Shown: positions 7,232 through 15,268, counted from the stretch's first letter. The stretch: DNA of 25,124 nt from Rhodospirillaceae bacterium UBA4479 (GCA_002389175.1 DGNZ01000058.1:1-25124); one strand, 5' to 3'. Translations and numbers: made by a program. The notes: a model not told the origin generated them from the sequence alone.

Positions 7232-8386
7232 ATGGCTTTGGACCAGACAAAACCGTTCAAAATCGATGTTCCGGACGAGACACTCGCCCACATCCGCCAA
7301 CGCGTCATCGATTACCCGTGGGATGCCATGGCCGATCTGCCCGGCTGGGAGCCCGGCGCAAACCTGGACTATATGAAAGAGCTTTGCGCCTACTGGGTGA
7401 GTGATTTTGACTGGCGCGCGCAAGAATCCACATTGAACCAGTTCGATCATTTCAAGACCCCGATTGATGGCATGGACATCCATTTCATCCATGAGAAAGG
7501 CAGCGGCCCCGCGCCGATGCCACTGATCATTTCGCACGGCTGGCCAGGATCGGTTGCAGAGTTTCGCGATGTCATTCAGCCCTTGGCCCACCCTGAGGAA
7601 TTTGGCGGCTCCGTCGACGACGCCTTCGATGTGATCGCACCGTCGCTGCCGGGTTTTGGGTTTTCCGATCCGCCGCCAGTCCCCATTGGCCCTCGGCGTA
7701 TGGCCGACGCCTTCAATACATTGATGACCGATGTGTTGGGGTATGAGCATTACCTGGCCCAGGGTGGCGATTGGGGCGGATCGATTTCATCATGGCTGGG
7801 GTTCGATCACCCGCCTGCCTGCCAAGCTATTCACATCAACATCTTGACCACACGCCATCCCGATGGGCCGCAAGGCATCGAAGAAATCGCCTGGGCAGAA
7901 TATTTTGAACAAGATCAAATCATGGAAGAAGGCTACCGCACACAACAGGCGACCAAGCCGCAAACACTCAGCTATGCGATGATGGACAGCCCCGTTGGCG
8001 TCGCCGCGTGGATCATTGAGAAATTCAATTCCTGGTCCGATACCGATGGCGATGACATCGAAAGCGCGCACACCAAGGATGAGTTACTGACCAACATCAT
8101 GATCTATTTGGTGACCGGAACGTTTAATTCGGCATCGTGGATATACTATGGGCGCCGCGAAGAAGGCGGCCGCGTGTTGTCACCCGAAGGCAACCGGGTT
8201 GAAGTGCCCACCGCCTGCGCGTTGTTCCCCGAAGAACTCCTGCCCTGGGCACCCCGCAGCTATGTGGAGCGAATTTACAACGTTGCCCAATGGTCCGAAT
8301 TCCCAAGCGGCGGCCACTTCGCCGCGATGGAAGAGCCGGAGATGTTAGCCGAAGATATTCGCAAGTTTGCGCGGACGTTGCGGTAA
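7232..8386 (+). CDS. Epoxide hydrolase (EHN domain plus alpha/beta-hydrolase)
   Basis: The 384-residue soluble epoxide hydrolase opens epoxides to diols by an aspartyl-ester mechanism. The N-terminal EHN domain (about 8-105) begins PFKIDVPDETLAHIRQRV. The alpha/beta-hydrolase core shows HGWPGS (102-107, oxyanion hole), LPGFGFSDPP, GGDWGG with nucleophile D180 and the C-terminal GGHFAAMEEPE with catalytic H362. Length and order match bacterial EHN-type epoxide hydrolases. GAGGAGG at 7217-7223 is 8 bases from the ATG at 7232 but only 2 from the ATG at 7226, so 7232 is the likelier start. The gene is divergent from the peroxiredoxin-like gene. The substrate is unknown. Confidence 0.93.
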   Translation: MALDQTKPFKIDVPDETLAHIRQRVIDYPWDAMADLPGWEPGANLDYMKELCAYWVSDFDWRAQESTLNQFDHFKTPIDGMDIHFIHEKGSGPAPMPLIISHGWPGSVAEFRDVIQPLAHPEEFGGSVDDAFDVIAPSLPGFGFSDPPPVPIGPRRMADAFNTLMTDVLGYEHYLAQGGDWGGSISSWLGFDHPPACQAIHINILTTRHPDGPQGIEEIAWAEYFEQDQIMEEGYRTQQATKPQTLSYAMMDSPVGVAAWIIEKFNSWSDTDGDDIESAHTKDELLTNIMIYLVTGTFNSASWIYYGRREEGGRVLSPEGNRVEVPTACALFPEELLPWAPRSYVERIYNVAQWSEFPSGGHFAAMEEPEMLAEDIRKFARTLR

Positions 8387-8412
8387 GGAAACTCTCGTGA
8401 CCGTACTCTAAC

Positions 8413-8527
8413 CCGTCATTCCCGTACACGTTTTCACGAGCACAGGATTTGATCACGGCTCGTCATTCCCGCGCAGGCGGGAATCTATAAGAAATTCAAA
8501 ATGGCCCCCGCCTACGCGGGGGTGACG
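8413..8527. repeat. Paired palindromic intergenic repeat, copy 1 (REP-like, GTCATTCCCGCG type)
   Basis: The main element is 8461-8527. Arm A (8461-8485) begins CGTCATTCCCGCGCAGGCGG and arm B (8503-8527) is a related palindrome in inverse orientation ending GCGGGGGTGACG. Each arm is itself a hairpin, and the two arms can pair with each other. A degenerate half (CGTCATTCCCG) sits at 8413-8423. The element fills the convergent gap between the epoxide hydrolase and LysR genes (8387-8556), which holds nothing else I recognise; it may act as a bidirectional transcription barrier. Confidence 0.8.
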
Positions 8528-8556
8528 GTATTTCGAATACATCGTCTGAATGTGAT

Positions 8557-9438
8557 TCAGGGCCTCATCAACATCTTCACAATCTTTGCGACCGCTCCCG
8601 ATTTCGAAAGTGGTGTCGCGGTCTCTAGGATCAATGACTTCCCCGTTGCGACTTTATCTTTGAATGGGGCAACCAATTCACCCGACGCCAGATGTCGTTC
8701 GACCAACGACTGATGGCCCATCAAAACCCCTGCCCCGTTTCGGGCCTCGTCGACTGCGATGCTATAGAGCGAGAACGTGGGGCCATCTTTGCCCAGTTTT
8801 GCGGGCTGACCGACGTGCGAAAGCCACATGTCCCAATCATCAGCCCATGTTATATCGTATATAAGTGTCTCGCCTGCCAAATCAGCGTGGCTCCTCAACC
8901 GTTCGGCAATCGCGGGCGCGCACACGGGAGTGATCATGTCGGCTGCTATTATCTGCTCGGTCTTTGCCCCTGTCGGGGTGTCTATGAAGATGCTTAATTC
9001 AAACAAGCCCCGACGCAGGTTTGGGGGGACCTCCAACGCCGTTATCGATACTGCGTGATCGGGAAACGCATCACGGACCGAGGGCAATCGCGGTGACAAC
9101 CACAACTGCGCGACCGACGGCAATGCTGCGATGTTGATGGTTTTTTGCGGTGCCTCGGCACGCAGCCGATGAAGCGCAGTGCCCAACGCATCGAACGCCG
9201 CCCCGAATTCATCGGCAACACTTTCGCCGAGCGCAGTCAATGCAACACCCTGGGATCGGCGCTCGAACAAGGGGGCACCAATCCAATCTTCAAGGGCTTT
9301 GATCTGCTGCGAGACCGCGCCCGGCGTCACCGATAATTCTTCGCCCGCTGCTGCAAAGCCTCCCAGCCTGGCGGCAGCTTCGAAACACCGCATGGCGTTT
9401 AAATGGGGACCACGTGGACGTGGTGGTTTTACTGGCAT
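8557..9438 (-). CDS. LysR-family regulator, GcvA-like
   Basis: The 293-residue LysR regulator has an N-terminal HTH of the GcvA subgroup: HLNAMRCFEAAARLGGFAAA, then EELSVTPGAVSQQIKALEDW and LFERRSQGVALTALG. An effector-binding domain follows. GcvA-like regulators often control amino-acid catabolic genes. It is divergent from the SHMT-like gene at 9568, its likely target. I choose ATG 9438, which has GGA 7 bases upstream. A TTG four codons earlier (9450) is open but lacks a ribosome site. The gene converges on the epoxide hydrolase gene across the repeat at 8413-8527. Confidence 0.92.
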   Translation of the reverse strand: MPVKPPRPRGPHLNAMRCFEAAARLGGFAAAGEELSVTPGAVSQQIKALEDWIGAPLFERRSQGVALTALGESVADEFGAAFDALGTALHRLRAEAPQKTINIAALPSVAQLWLSPRLPSVRDAFPDHAVSITALEVPPNLRRGLFELSIFIDTPTGAKTEQIIAADMITPVCAPAIAERLRSHADLAGETLIYDITWADDWDMWLSHVGQPAKLGKDGPTFSLYSIAVDEARNGAGVLMGHQSLVERHLASGELVAPFKDKVATGKSLILETATPLSKSGAVAKIVKMLMRP

Positions 9439-9506
9439 GTCATCATCCAATGCATAAATATAATTTTAGGCTTAGATTTTCTGGGGCAAGTTTCAGAAAA
9501 ACTGAT

Positions 9507-9523
9507 TTGCAGAAGATATGCAA
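9507..9523. promoter_or_regulatory. Candidate LysR binding site upstream of the SHMT-like gene
   Basis: TTGCA-GAAGATA-TGCAA, a perfect 5-bp inverted repeat with a 7-base spacer, lies in the 129-bp divergent gap between the GcvA-like regulator and the SHMT-like gene, 45 bases before the latter. Spacing suits a LysR half-site pair. The arms are short, so chance is possible. Confidence 0.3.
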
Positions 9524-9567
9524 GAGGCCGCATTGTTAGATCAGATTATTTTACAGGAGACAGATCG

Positions 9568-10884
9568 ATGCTAGCAGCGCGCCCATGGGTTCCCGATCAT
9601 TGCGAAGACCGCGTCACAGACATCGCGACACGGACGGCGACCCAGTCGACCCAAGATATTGCCGATCGCGTGCAGGCGCTGGCCGATCAAAACCGCGACA
9701 TCCACGAACGCGAATGTTTTAACCTGAACCCTGCGACCAATGTGCTATCGCCCCGGGCCGAGGCGATCTTGTCCGCGGGCATCGGGTCTCGCCCGTCGTT
9801 GGGATATCCCGGCGACAAGTACGAAATGGGCCTGGAAGCCATCGAAGAAATCGAAGTCATTGCGGCCGAATTATGCGCCCAGGTCTTCGATGCCAAGTAC
9901 GCCGAAATTCGGATGCCATCCGGCGCGATTGCCAACATGTATGGCTTCATGGCGACATGCAAAGCGGGCGACACCATTATCGCACCGCCAGCCACCATCG
10001 GGGGTCATGTGACCCATCACGCGGACGGTTGTGCGGGCTTATTTGGCTTGAAGACCATCAACGCGCCCGTCGACGCCAAAGGATTCACCCTTGATTTAAA
10101 TGCGCTGCGAAAACTGGCGTTGGATGTGAAACCCAAATTGATCACCGTCGGTGGCAGCCTGAACTTGTTCGAACACCCCGTGGCCGAAGTCCGCGCCATC
10201 GCCGACGAGGTCGGGGCCAAGGTAATGTTCGATGCCGCCCATCAATGCGGCATCATTGCGGGCAAGGCGTGGCGCAATCCGTTAGCCGAGGGCGCGCACC
10301 TGATGACCATGAGCACATATAAAAGTCTTGGCGGTCCGGCCAGTGCCTTGATCGTCAGCAACGATCCTGAAATGGCCGAGCGCCTGGATGCCATCGCCTA
10401 TCCCGGCATGACGGCAAACTTTGATGCCGCCAAATCAGCTTCCCTCGCACTCACTATGTTAGACTGGATCGATTACGGCCCCGCCTATGCAAAACAAATG
10501 ATCGCGGTGTCGCAGACCTTTGCCCAAGCGCTGGATGCAGCGGGCATTCCGGTTTTTGCCAAATCCGAGGGCTTCACCCATTCTCATCAATTTGCCGTTG
10601 AAGCAGCTGAATTTGGCGGCGGCCATACGGCGTCCAAAAAACTGCGCCAAGCCGGGTTCCTGGCCTGTGGCATCGGCCTGCCAATTGATGCGGTTGAGGG
10701 GGATATGAACGGGCTTCGGATCGGCACGCCTGAACTGGTGCGCTGGGGTGTGACACCGGATCGCGTCGGGGAAATCGCCGCACTGGTCGCCAAGGCGCTC
10801 AGATCAAACGGTCCTGAAACCATTGCCGACGAAACCCGCGCCCTGCGGGCAGAATTCAACACGTTGCATTACGTCCACATTTAA
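9568..10884 (+). CDS. SHMT-fold PLP enzyme (aldolase or hydroxymethyltransferase-like, not canonical GlyA)
   Basis: The 438-residue fold-type I PLP enzyme has serine hydroxymethyltransferase architecture: GYPGDKYEMG (79-88), MPSGAIANMYG (116-126), D222 in FDAAHQCG for the pyridine nitrogen, PLP lysine K252 in TMSTYKSLGGP, and R385 in NGLRIGTPEL for the substrate carboxylate. It departs from true SHMT: the catalytic-glutamate segment (ASEN in GlyA) reads PATN with Thr at position 57, and the TTTHK motif reads STYK. This points to a retro-aldol enzyme acting on another beta-hydroxy amino acid, such as a threonine-type or alpha-methylserine-type aldolase, perhaps independent of folate. The ATG at 9568 follows AGGAGA by 7 bases; the longer open frame from 9403 would overlap the divergent LysR gene. 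A DAO-family oxidase gene converges downstream. Confidence 0.8.
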   Translation: MLAARPWVPDHCEDRVTDIATRTATQSTQDIADRVQALADQNRDIHERECFNLNPATNVLSPRAEAILSAGIGSRPSLGYPGDKYEMGLEAIEEIEVIAAELCAQVFDAKYAEIRMPSGAIANMYGFMATCKAGDTIIAPPATIGGHVTHHADGCAGLFGLKTINAPVDAKGFTLDLNALRKLALDVKPKLITVGGSLNLFEHPVAEVRAIADEVGAKVMFDAAHQCGIIAGKAWRNPLAEGAHLMTMSTYKSLGGPASALIVSNDPEMAERLDAIAYPGMTANFDAAKSASLALTMLDWIDYGPAYAKQMIAVSQTFAQALDAAGIPVFAKSEGFTHSHQFAVEAAEFGGGHTASKKLRQAGFLACGIGLPIDAVEGDMNGLRIGTPELVRWGVTPDRVGEIAALVAKALRSNGPETIADETRALRAEFNTLHYVHI

Positions 10885-10943
10885 GCAACGTCATTGCAAT
10901 TTTCAGGTCTTCAATACTCAAGTCGGCATCCAAATTTAACACC

Positions 10944-11010
10944 CGTCACCCCCGCGAAGGCGGGGGCCAACGGACCGATGTAATGGATTCCCGCCTACGC
11001 GGGAATGACG
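10944..11010. repeat. Paired palindromic intergenic repeat, copy 2 (REP-like, GTCATTCCCGCG type)
   Basis: This 67-bp composite of the same design as 8461-8527 lies in reverse order. The first arm is CGTCACCCCCGCGAAGGCGG and onward, followed by a 17-20 base middle and then GATTCCCGCCTACGCGGGAA ending TGACG. It lies in the convergent gap (10885-11058) between the SHMT-like and DAO-family genes. I see nothing else in that gap. Confidence 0.8.
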
Positions 11011-11058
11011 AGGCGGTTGGTAGTATGGCAGCCCCCGAGACCACGACACGTTTAGCCG

Positions 11059-12285
11059 TTATGCCGTTGTGCGGGTCTTTGATGCACGGGCGACAGCGCA
11101 GCGGTCGCGGAATTCTTGGCCAAAGGGATCGACGGCGCCAAAGCGGTCGGCCCGAAACGGTGCGATATCGACAAAGGGGTCTCGCCCCAATGCCAGATCG
11201 GCGACAATATCGCCCATACCCGCCGACAACGCGATTCCCGATCCACAATCACCCGCTGCCACACAGAACCCAGACACACCCGGCACGGGCCCTAGGATAA
11301 TTTGACCATCGGGCGTATACGACGACAGCCCCGATATATAGTTCGAAAACCGCGCGTGTTCGATATCGGGAAAAAACTTCGCCAAGTCGTCATAGGCGTT
11401 TGCCAATACATCCCAATGCTCCTCGCCGCGTGTGGCAGAAAATGCCGCCGGGTCGTCGGGTAAATCGCGCGCATCGAACGTGGCAGAATGGGTTTCCTGC
11501 ACGCCGACCAGCAATCCCCCAACTTCGGGGCGGGTATAGGCTCCGATATCGGACAAAATCGTCATAGGGTGTTCGGCGCCGTATTTAAGATTGGGCTCAG
11601 ACATCCAATAGTGGCTGCGCACCGGGGCCATCGGCAGCGGAAACCCGACGCGCGCTGAAAACAACGCCGCCCATGCCCCGCAGGCATCGATCACCGATCC
11701 AGACGCAATCGGCCCGGATGCGGTCATCACACCCATCACACGTTCCCCGTCCATCATCACATCTGTCACATCGGTTCGGGGCCGCACGTCAGCGCCGCGC
11801 CGGATGGCCGCCTCCATGTAAGACATGCTCAACAAATACGGATCAACGTATCCGTCTGTGGGCGTAAAAATCGATTTTTGGATCACCTCTGTATTCAGCC
11901 ATGGCACTCTGCGCTGGGCCTCATTCTGATTTAGCCATTCCACAGGAATACCCCAAGTCGCGGCATCATCAGCAATAACCTCAAGCTCGGCGACCCGTTC
12001 GGATGACACTGCGATCCGAAGACACCCGACATCGTGAAAGCCGACGGACTGATCCAGTTCATCTTCAAGGATCGGGATCGTATCGATGGTCTTTTTCGCC
12101 AAGGGTGTCTTTGTCGCCTTGGTCGAAGCTTGCAGGATCAATCCCGCCGCACGACTGGACGCCGCACTGGCCAACTCGTTACGTTCTAATACCAGAACAG
12201 AACCAGCGTCTTTGCATCGCAAATGATAAGCAATCGACGCGCCGATAATGCCACCACCGACGATGACGTGATCAAAGGTTTCCAT
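11059..12285 (-). CDS. FAD-dependent oxidoreductase, DAO family (glycine/sarcosine/D-amino-acid oxidase-like)
   Basis: The 408-residue protein begins with an FAD-binding Rossmann motif, HVIVGGGIIGASIAYHL (GGGIIG at 10-15), with E34 in LVLERN binding the adenosine ribose. SSRAAGLI follows as in dimethylglycine/sarcosine dehydrogenase-type enzymes. The C-terminal segment GDCGSGIALSAGMGDIVADL closes the flavin site. Such enzymes oxidise amines or amino acids (glycine, sarcosine, D-amino acids, N-methylated substrates) to imines and pass electrons to O2 or an electron-transfer protein. It lacks the folate-binding domain of full dimethylglycine dehydrogenases. The gene converges on the SHMT-like gene, and the two may act on related small amino acids. 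The substrate is not resolvable. Confidence 0.88.
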   Translation of the reverse strand: METFDHVIVGGGIIGASIAYHLRCKDAGSVLVLERNELASAASSRAAGLILQASTKATKTPLAKKTIDTIPILEDELDQSVGFHDVGCLRIAVSSERVAELEVIADDAATWGIPVEWLNQNEAQRRVPWLNTEVIQKSIFTPTDGYVDPYLLSMSYMEAAIRRGADVRPRTDVTDVMMDGERVMGVMTASGPIASGSVIDACGAWAALFSARVGFPLPMAPVRSHYWMSEPNLKYGAEHPMTILSDIGAYTRPEVGGLLVGVQETHSATFDARDLPDDPAAFSATRGEEHWDVLANAYDDLAKFFPDIEHARFSNYISGLSSYTPDGQIILGPVPGVSGFCVAAGDCGSGIALSAGMGDIVADLALGRDPFVDIAPFRADRFGAVDPFGQEFRDRCAVARASKTRTTA

Positions 12286-12375
12286 ATATCCGCCAATTGT
12301 CCTACGTGCTCTTTAGGAACGTTAGTGCACACAGGTGATCTGGTCCAATGGCTGTTTTGATTTAGGCCCCTTATT

Positions 12376-12443
12376 CGTCATTCCCGCGCAGGCGGGAATC
12401 TATACCACCGGTTGGCTGGGCCCCCGCCTTCACGGGGGTGACG
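12376..12443. repeat. Paired palindromic intergenic repeat, copy 3 (REP-like, GTCATTCCCGCG type)
   Basis: The 68-bp composite begins CGTCATTCCCGCGCAGGCGG and ends CCTTCACGGGGGTGACG, in the same orientation as 8461-8527. It lies between the TetR gene's 3' end and the upstream region of the DAO-family gene (12286-12451). The rest of that gap shows no clear motif. Confidence 0.8.
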
Positions 12444-12451
12444 AGAAATTA

Positions 12452-13072
12452 TCAAGCCCGGTAGTGATTAACCCATTCGGTCAGCAGACCATCGACGTAA
12501 TCCGCAGCGACATTGCGGTCATCAAAGATCAGGGCCATGTCATCGATGCCGATGATCATTGCGTGGGTAACGCGGGCCATTTTGTTGGGGTCGATTTCTT
12601 TGGGCAGGTTGCCCGCATCTTGTGCAGCACTGATTGCAGCTTCAAGCATGGCGTCACTTTGCTTGAGAAAACCACTCGCCATTTCGCGCAACGATTCTGG
12701 AATGTCGTGTTCTTTGATCAGCTGTCCACAGATGCAGGCACTTTCTTTTCCTGATTCCCGAATACTGTCGACGATGTGTTTTTCAAGTGCCCCGATCAGG
12801 CCCTTGAAGTCGCCGGGATTATCCTCGGCCATGCCCTTGGCCATTTCCAGAACACCCATGGTGTATTGGCGGGTGACTTCGAGCGCCAAACCTTCTTTGT
12901 TTTTGAAATGATGATGCACGTTGGCGCGGGTGGTGCCCAACGCCTCGGCAATGCTGGCGAAATTTAGATTTCCATAGCCGCCAAGGCTCATTTGCGCTTG
13001 GGCCGTCTTTAGAATCTCATCGCGCATTTCGGCCATCCAAAACCCCCAACGTCTGCCCCCGAGTCGGGGCAT
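12452..13072 (-). CDS. TetR-family transcriptional regulator linked to the RND/LolA/barrel cassette
   Basis: The 206-residue TetR/AcrR-type repressor has a helix-turn-helix NFASIAEALGTTRANVHHHF followed by KNKEGLALEV (about residues 37-66), then a helical ligand-binding domain containing a CICGQL segment. It is the last gene of a four-gene minus-strand block after the RND, LolA-like and barrel genes, so it probably represses the exporter and is relieved by a hydrophobic ligand. A 24-bp palindrome at 17662-17685, upstream of the RND gene, has TetR-operator style. The start at 13072 is preceded by AGGA with a 5-base spacer; ATG 13036, giving MAEMRDEILK, is a credible alternative closer to family norms. 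Confidence 0.92.
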   Translation of the reverse strand: MPRLGGRRWGFWMAEMRDEILKTAQAQMSLGGYGNLNFASIAEALGTTRANVHHHFKNKEGLALEVTRQYTMGVLEMAKGMAEDNPGDFKGLIGALEKHIVDSIRESGKESACICGQLIKEHDIPESLREMASGFLKQSDAMLEAAISAAQDAGNLPKEIDPNKMARVTHAMIIGIDDMALIFDDRNVAADYVDGLLTEWVNHYRA

Positions 13073-13089
13073 GGTGTTCCTAAGATATA

Positions 13090-13122
13090 GGGTGTCCCAG
13101 CCGAAATTTCGAGGGGACGCCC
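13090..13122 (-). other. Hairpin between barrel and TetR genes
   Basis: GGGTGTCCC (13090-13098) and GGGACGCCC (13114-13122) can pair with one mismatch that becomes G-U on one RNA strand, within the 55-bp gap between the barrel stop and the TetR start. No T-run follows on the minus strand, so it is a weak attenuator candidate at most. Confidence 0.3.
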
Positions 13123-13127
13123 AACCA

Positions 13128-14369
13128 TCAGAAGAACCATGATAACGTCAGTGTGGCGAAACTGTCATCCTGTAAGACAGCGGCGGGATTGCTGGCATCG
13201 TTTTCCATGAACATCTGGCCTTCTAACGACAGTTTGAACGAATCACCCAAACGACGCTCGGCCTGAACCCGGAACCCACCAGGTCCGTCCTTGGTATCGA
13301 TCACGAACCCGACCAGCGCACTGGTGTCTTGAACATCATTCAGTGTTAAGCGCGCGCCCAGGAACACATCGTTTTCAAGCGACGTTGCGAATACATCATC
13401 GTCGCGGCCATCGTACAAACCCTCGGCCAACAGTCCCAAATCCGCATCTGTTTCGTTGATTTGAAAGAATGTGTATTCAACGCCAGCGACCGCAGCGCCG
13501 AAAACATCACCTTGGCCTTCGCGGACGATGCCTTCGAATTTCCAAAGCCACGCATCGGTCGTGTACTGCAGATCAACGCCCGCCTGCGAGATGATCGAAT
13601 AGCGCGGCACAAGACGGTCGGTGCCTGCATCTTCGACCACGCCCGGTTCGCGGCCCGTGCCGTGGAACAGGGAAAGGCCGATATCCAATTCATCGATGTA
13701 ATGCGCGTAGCGCAGTGCCACATCGGGTCGCCATTCTTCGAGGTCGCTTTCGTACTTGGCGCGACTGGTTTCGATCACACGGGTATCGCGCAAGCGTCCG
13801 GCTTGCCCCGGAAATGTACGCTCGCGAAATCCGGTCATCACAAATGCATCGAAGCGCCCGATATCGGTTTGTTTGCCGATCTGGATCATGGGCTGGCCAA
13901 GGAAGTCTTCTTCGTCGATGTTCTCGATCCCATCGATCTGATTGATCACATTCACCAGATGCCGGGATTCCGTGACCCCCCAAAACACCCGGTTGGCCCC
14001 CGCCAGGAATTCCCAATCGCCATTGATATGTCGCCAATAGGCTTCGCGGATATCGCCGTGGGTGCGGCGGCCATCTTCGGCATCGACACGGACGTAGGGC
14101 ACGAACTGCAATTGATTTTTACGATCCGCACTGCGCCAGCGGGCGCGGGGCTCAAAAAATCCCGACGCTTGGTAGCTGTCCAGTTGCTCATCCGAACGGG
14201 CACTTTGGAAGAATAATCGTTGCTCGGTCGCCAACTCGCCGCTGATATCAACCTGATCCCAAATGGATTTTTCGTCCGCCGCAACGGCGGGCGACGACGT
14301 CATAGCTGCCGCCACACTCAGTGCCGAAACCCAAACCGATTGGCGTATGCGTTTCATCATGATGGTCAT
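13128..14369 (-). CDS. Outer-membrane beta-barrel protein of an RND/LolA-like export cassette (DUF1302-like)
   Basis: The 413-residue protein has a signal peptide (MKRIRQSVWVSALSVAAAMT, cleavage likely after AVA near residue 30). The body alternates polar and aromatic residues as in transmembrane beta-strands and ends in LTLSWFF, whose terminal Phe is the classic outer-membrane assembly signal. Motifs such as REAYWRHINGDWEFLAGANR and VFWGVTESRHLVNVINQID recall DUF1302-type barrels that accompany RND exporters and LolA-like proteins. It would be the outer-membrane endpoint of export. The start could be 14369 or the ATG at 14357. The gene starts 17 bases after the LolA-like stop, so the two are probably co-transcribed. 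Barrel fold and location are well supported; the DUF name is from memory. Confidence 0.82.
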   Translation of the reverse strand: MTIMMKRIRQSVWVSALSVAAAMTSSPAVAADEKSIWDQVDISGELATEQRLFFQSARSDEQLDSYQASGFFEPRARWRSADRKNQLQFVPYVRVDAEDGRRTHGDIREAYWRHINGDWEFLAGANRVFWGVTESRHLVNVINQIDGIENIDEEDFLGQPMIQIGKQTDIGRFDAFVMTGFRERTFPGQAGRLRDTRVIETSRAKYESDLEEWRPDVALRYAHYIDELDIGLSLFHGTGREPGVVEDAGTDRLVPRYSIISQAGVDLQYTTDAWLWKFEGIVREGQGDVFGAAVAGVEYTFFQINETDADLGLLAEGLYDGRDDDVFATSLENDVFLGARLTLNDVQDTSALVGFVIDTKDGPGGFRVQAERRLGDSFKLSLEGQMFMENDASNPAAVLQDDSFATLTLSWFF

Positions 14370-14386
14370 CCCAAGACGCGCACCCG

Positions 14387-15208
14387 TCAGAACTGACGGC
14401 GCAACACACCCTTTTCGAAATCACTGTCAGTCAAACCGGTATTGAACGTATATTCACCAAAATTCAGGATCGTACTTTTTCCGGTCTGATGGTTATCCAT
14501 CCGAAACACCTGCGCGCGCCAAAACTTACCATCATACAATTTGTAATCTTCAAAGGTTTGGGTTTTCAGCAGATCGTCCTTGCGATCGTAGTATTCAATT
14601 TTCCGATATTGCGCATCGGGTTGATCGATCCACACCAACTGACGGGTATATCCGGAATTCTCATAACGCGGTTTGCGCTCTAACACATCGCAGTTAACGT
14701 CGCCGCAGGATTCTTCACGGATCCAGACGTATTCGTATTTTTTCAATTCGTTTCCAGTGATGTCTTCGAACGCGAATTCTGATCCGACGAATGGCCCCGA
14801 CTTGTTGCGCGACGAAATCCGCTTCACCCGTTTCAACGCGGGCAAGAACAACCATTGATCATCCGCATCAATGATTTGGGCATGCGATAACAGCGACGTG
14901 CCTTCGATATCTGCTGGCGAATCAAAACGCACCAAGCTGCGGTCCCCGATGCTTTCATCAGGCAGTTCCAGCGTCATCATCGCCATGGAGCGCGTTGATT
15001 CCGCACCGGCTGCGTTTTTTAACACCATGCTTAAGATCACGGTGCTGTCACCAAACCCACGGTCAGACCGATCAGACTTGGCCGCAACCTCGAAACCTTT
15101 TTTAGCTGCGTCCTGTGACATCGCGGGGGATGACATCAGCAGCAGGCATCCAAGTGCCATGGCCATAGATCGGCGCAGGCTTTTGTGTGTGTTCATCAAA
15201 ATCGTCAT
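14387..15208 (-). CDS. LolA-like periplasmic outer membrane lipoprotein-sorting family protein
   Basis: The 273-residue exported protein has a signal peptide over about residues 1-31 (hydrophobic AMALGCLLLMSSPAMS). Family signatures are WLFLPALKRVKRISSRNKSG (119-138), FVGSEFAFEDITG (140-152) and a C-terminal FRMDNHQTGKSTILNF. Two cysteines, C168 and C173 in ESCGDVNCDV, could form a small disulfide loop. Proteins of this LolA-like family are encoded beside MMPL/RND exporters and are thought to shuttle a lipid or other hydrophobic cargo across the periplasm; they are not the housekeeping lipoprotein carrier LolA. GGAG lies 6 bases before the ATG at 15208. It sits between the RND gene (60-base gap) and the barrel gene. 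Confidence 0.87.
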   Translation of the reverse strand: MTILMNTHKSLRRSMAMALGCLLLMSSPAMSQDAAKKGFEVAAKSDRSDRGFGDSTVILSMVLKNAAGAESTRSMAMMTLELPDESIGDRSLVRFDSPADIEGTSLLSHAQIIDADDQWLFLPALKRVKRISSRNKSGPFVGSEFAFEDITGNELKKYEYVWIREESCGDVNCDVLERKPRYENSGYTRQLVWIDQPDAQYRKIEYYDRKDDLLKTQTFEDYKLYDGKFWRAQVFRMDNHQTGKSTILNFGEYTFNTGLTDSDFEKGVLRRQF

Positions 15209-15268
15209 CGTAAACTCCGTATACGGGGTAAATAGGGTTGCGAGAAGTGGGTTACCATCAGTGCGTCA

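Noticed and set aside
7135..7308. N-terminal extension of the peroxiredoxin-like protein
   Set aside because: It would overlap the divergent epoxide hydrolase gene and adds 58 residues unlike the family; the start at 7134 is preferred.
8413..8527. CRISPR-like reading of the repeated GTCATTCCCGCG segments
   Set aside because: Repeats are palindromic pairs in intergenic gaps, not regularly spaced direct repeats with unique spacers, and no cas gene is present.
9403..9567. Extended start of the SHMT-like gene
   Set aside because: It overlaps the divergent LysR start; ATG 9568 has a well-spaced AGGAGA.
13461..14216. Long open frame (251 codons) on the plus strand opposite the beta-barrel gene
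   Set aside because: It is antisense to a well-supported barrel gene with signal peptide and C-terminal Phe. The translated sequence shows no family pattern and no ribosome site; it is a shadow of codon bias.
14387..15208. Housekeeping lipoprotein carrier lolA
   Set aside because: Sequence motifs and the RND/barrel neighbours fit the LolA-like sorting family, not the canonical LolA gene.
15219..15228. CCGTATACGG perfect 10-bp palindrome before the LolA-like gene
   Set aside because: Short, single copy, partly overlapping the ribosome-site region; no support as an operator.
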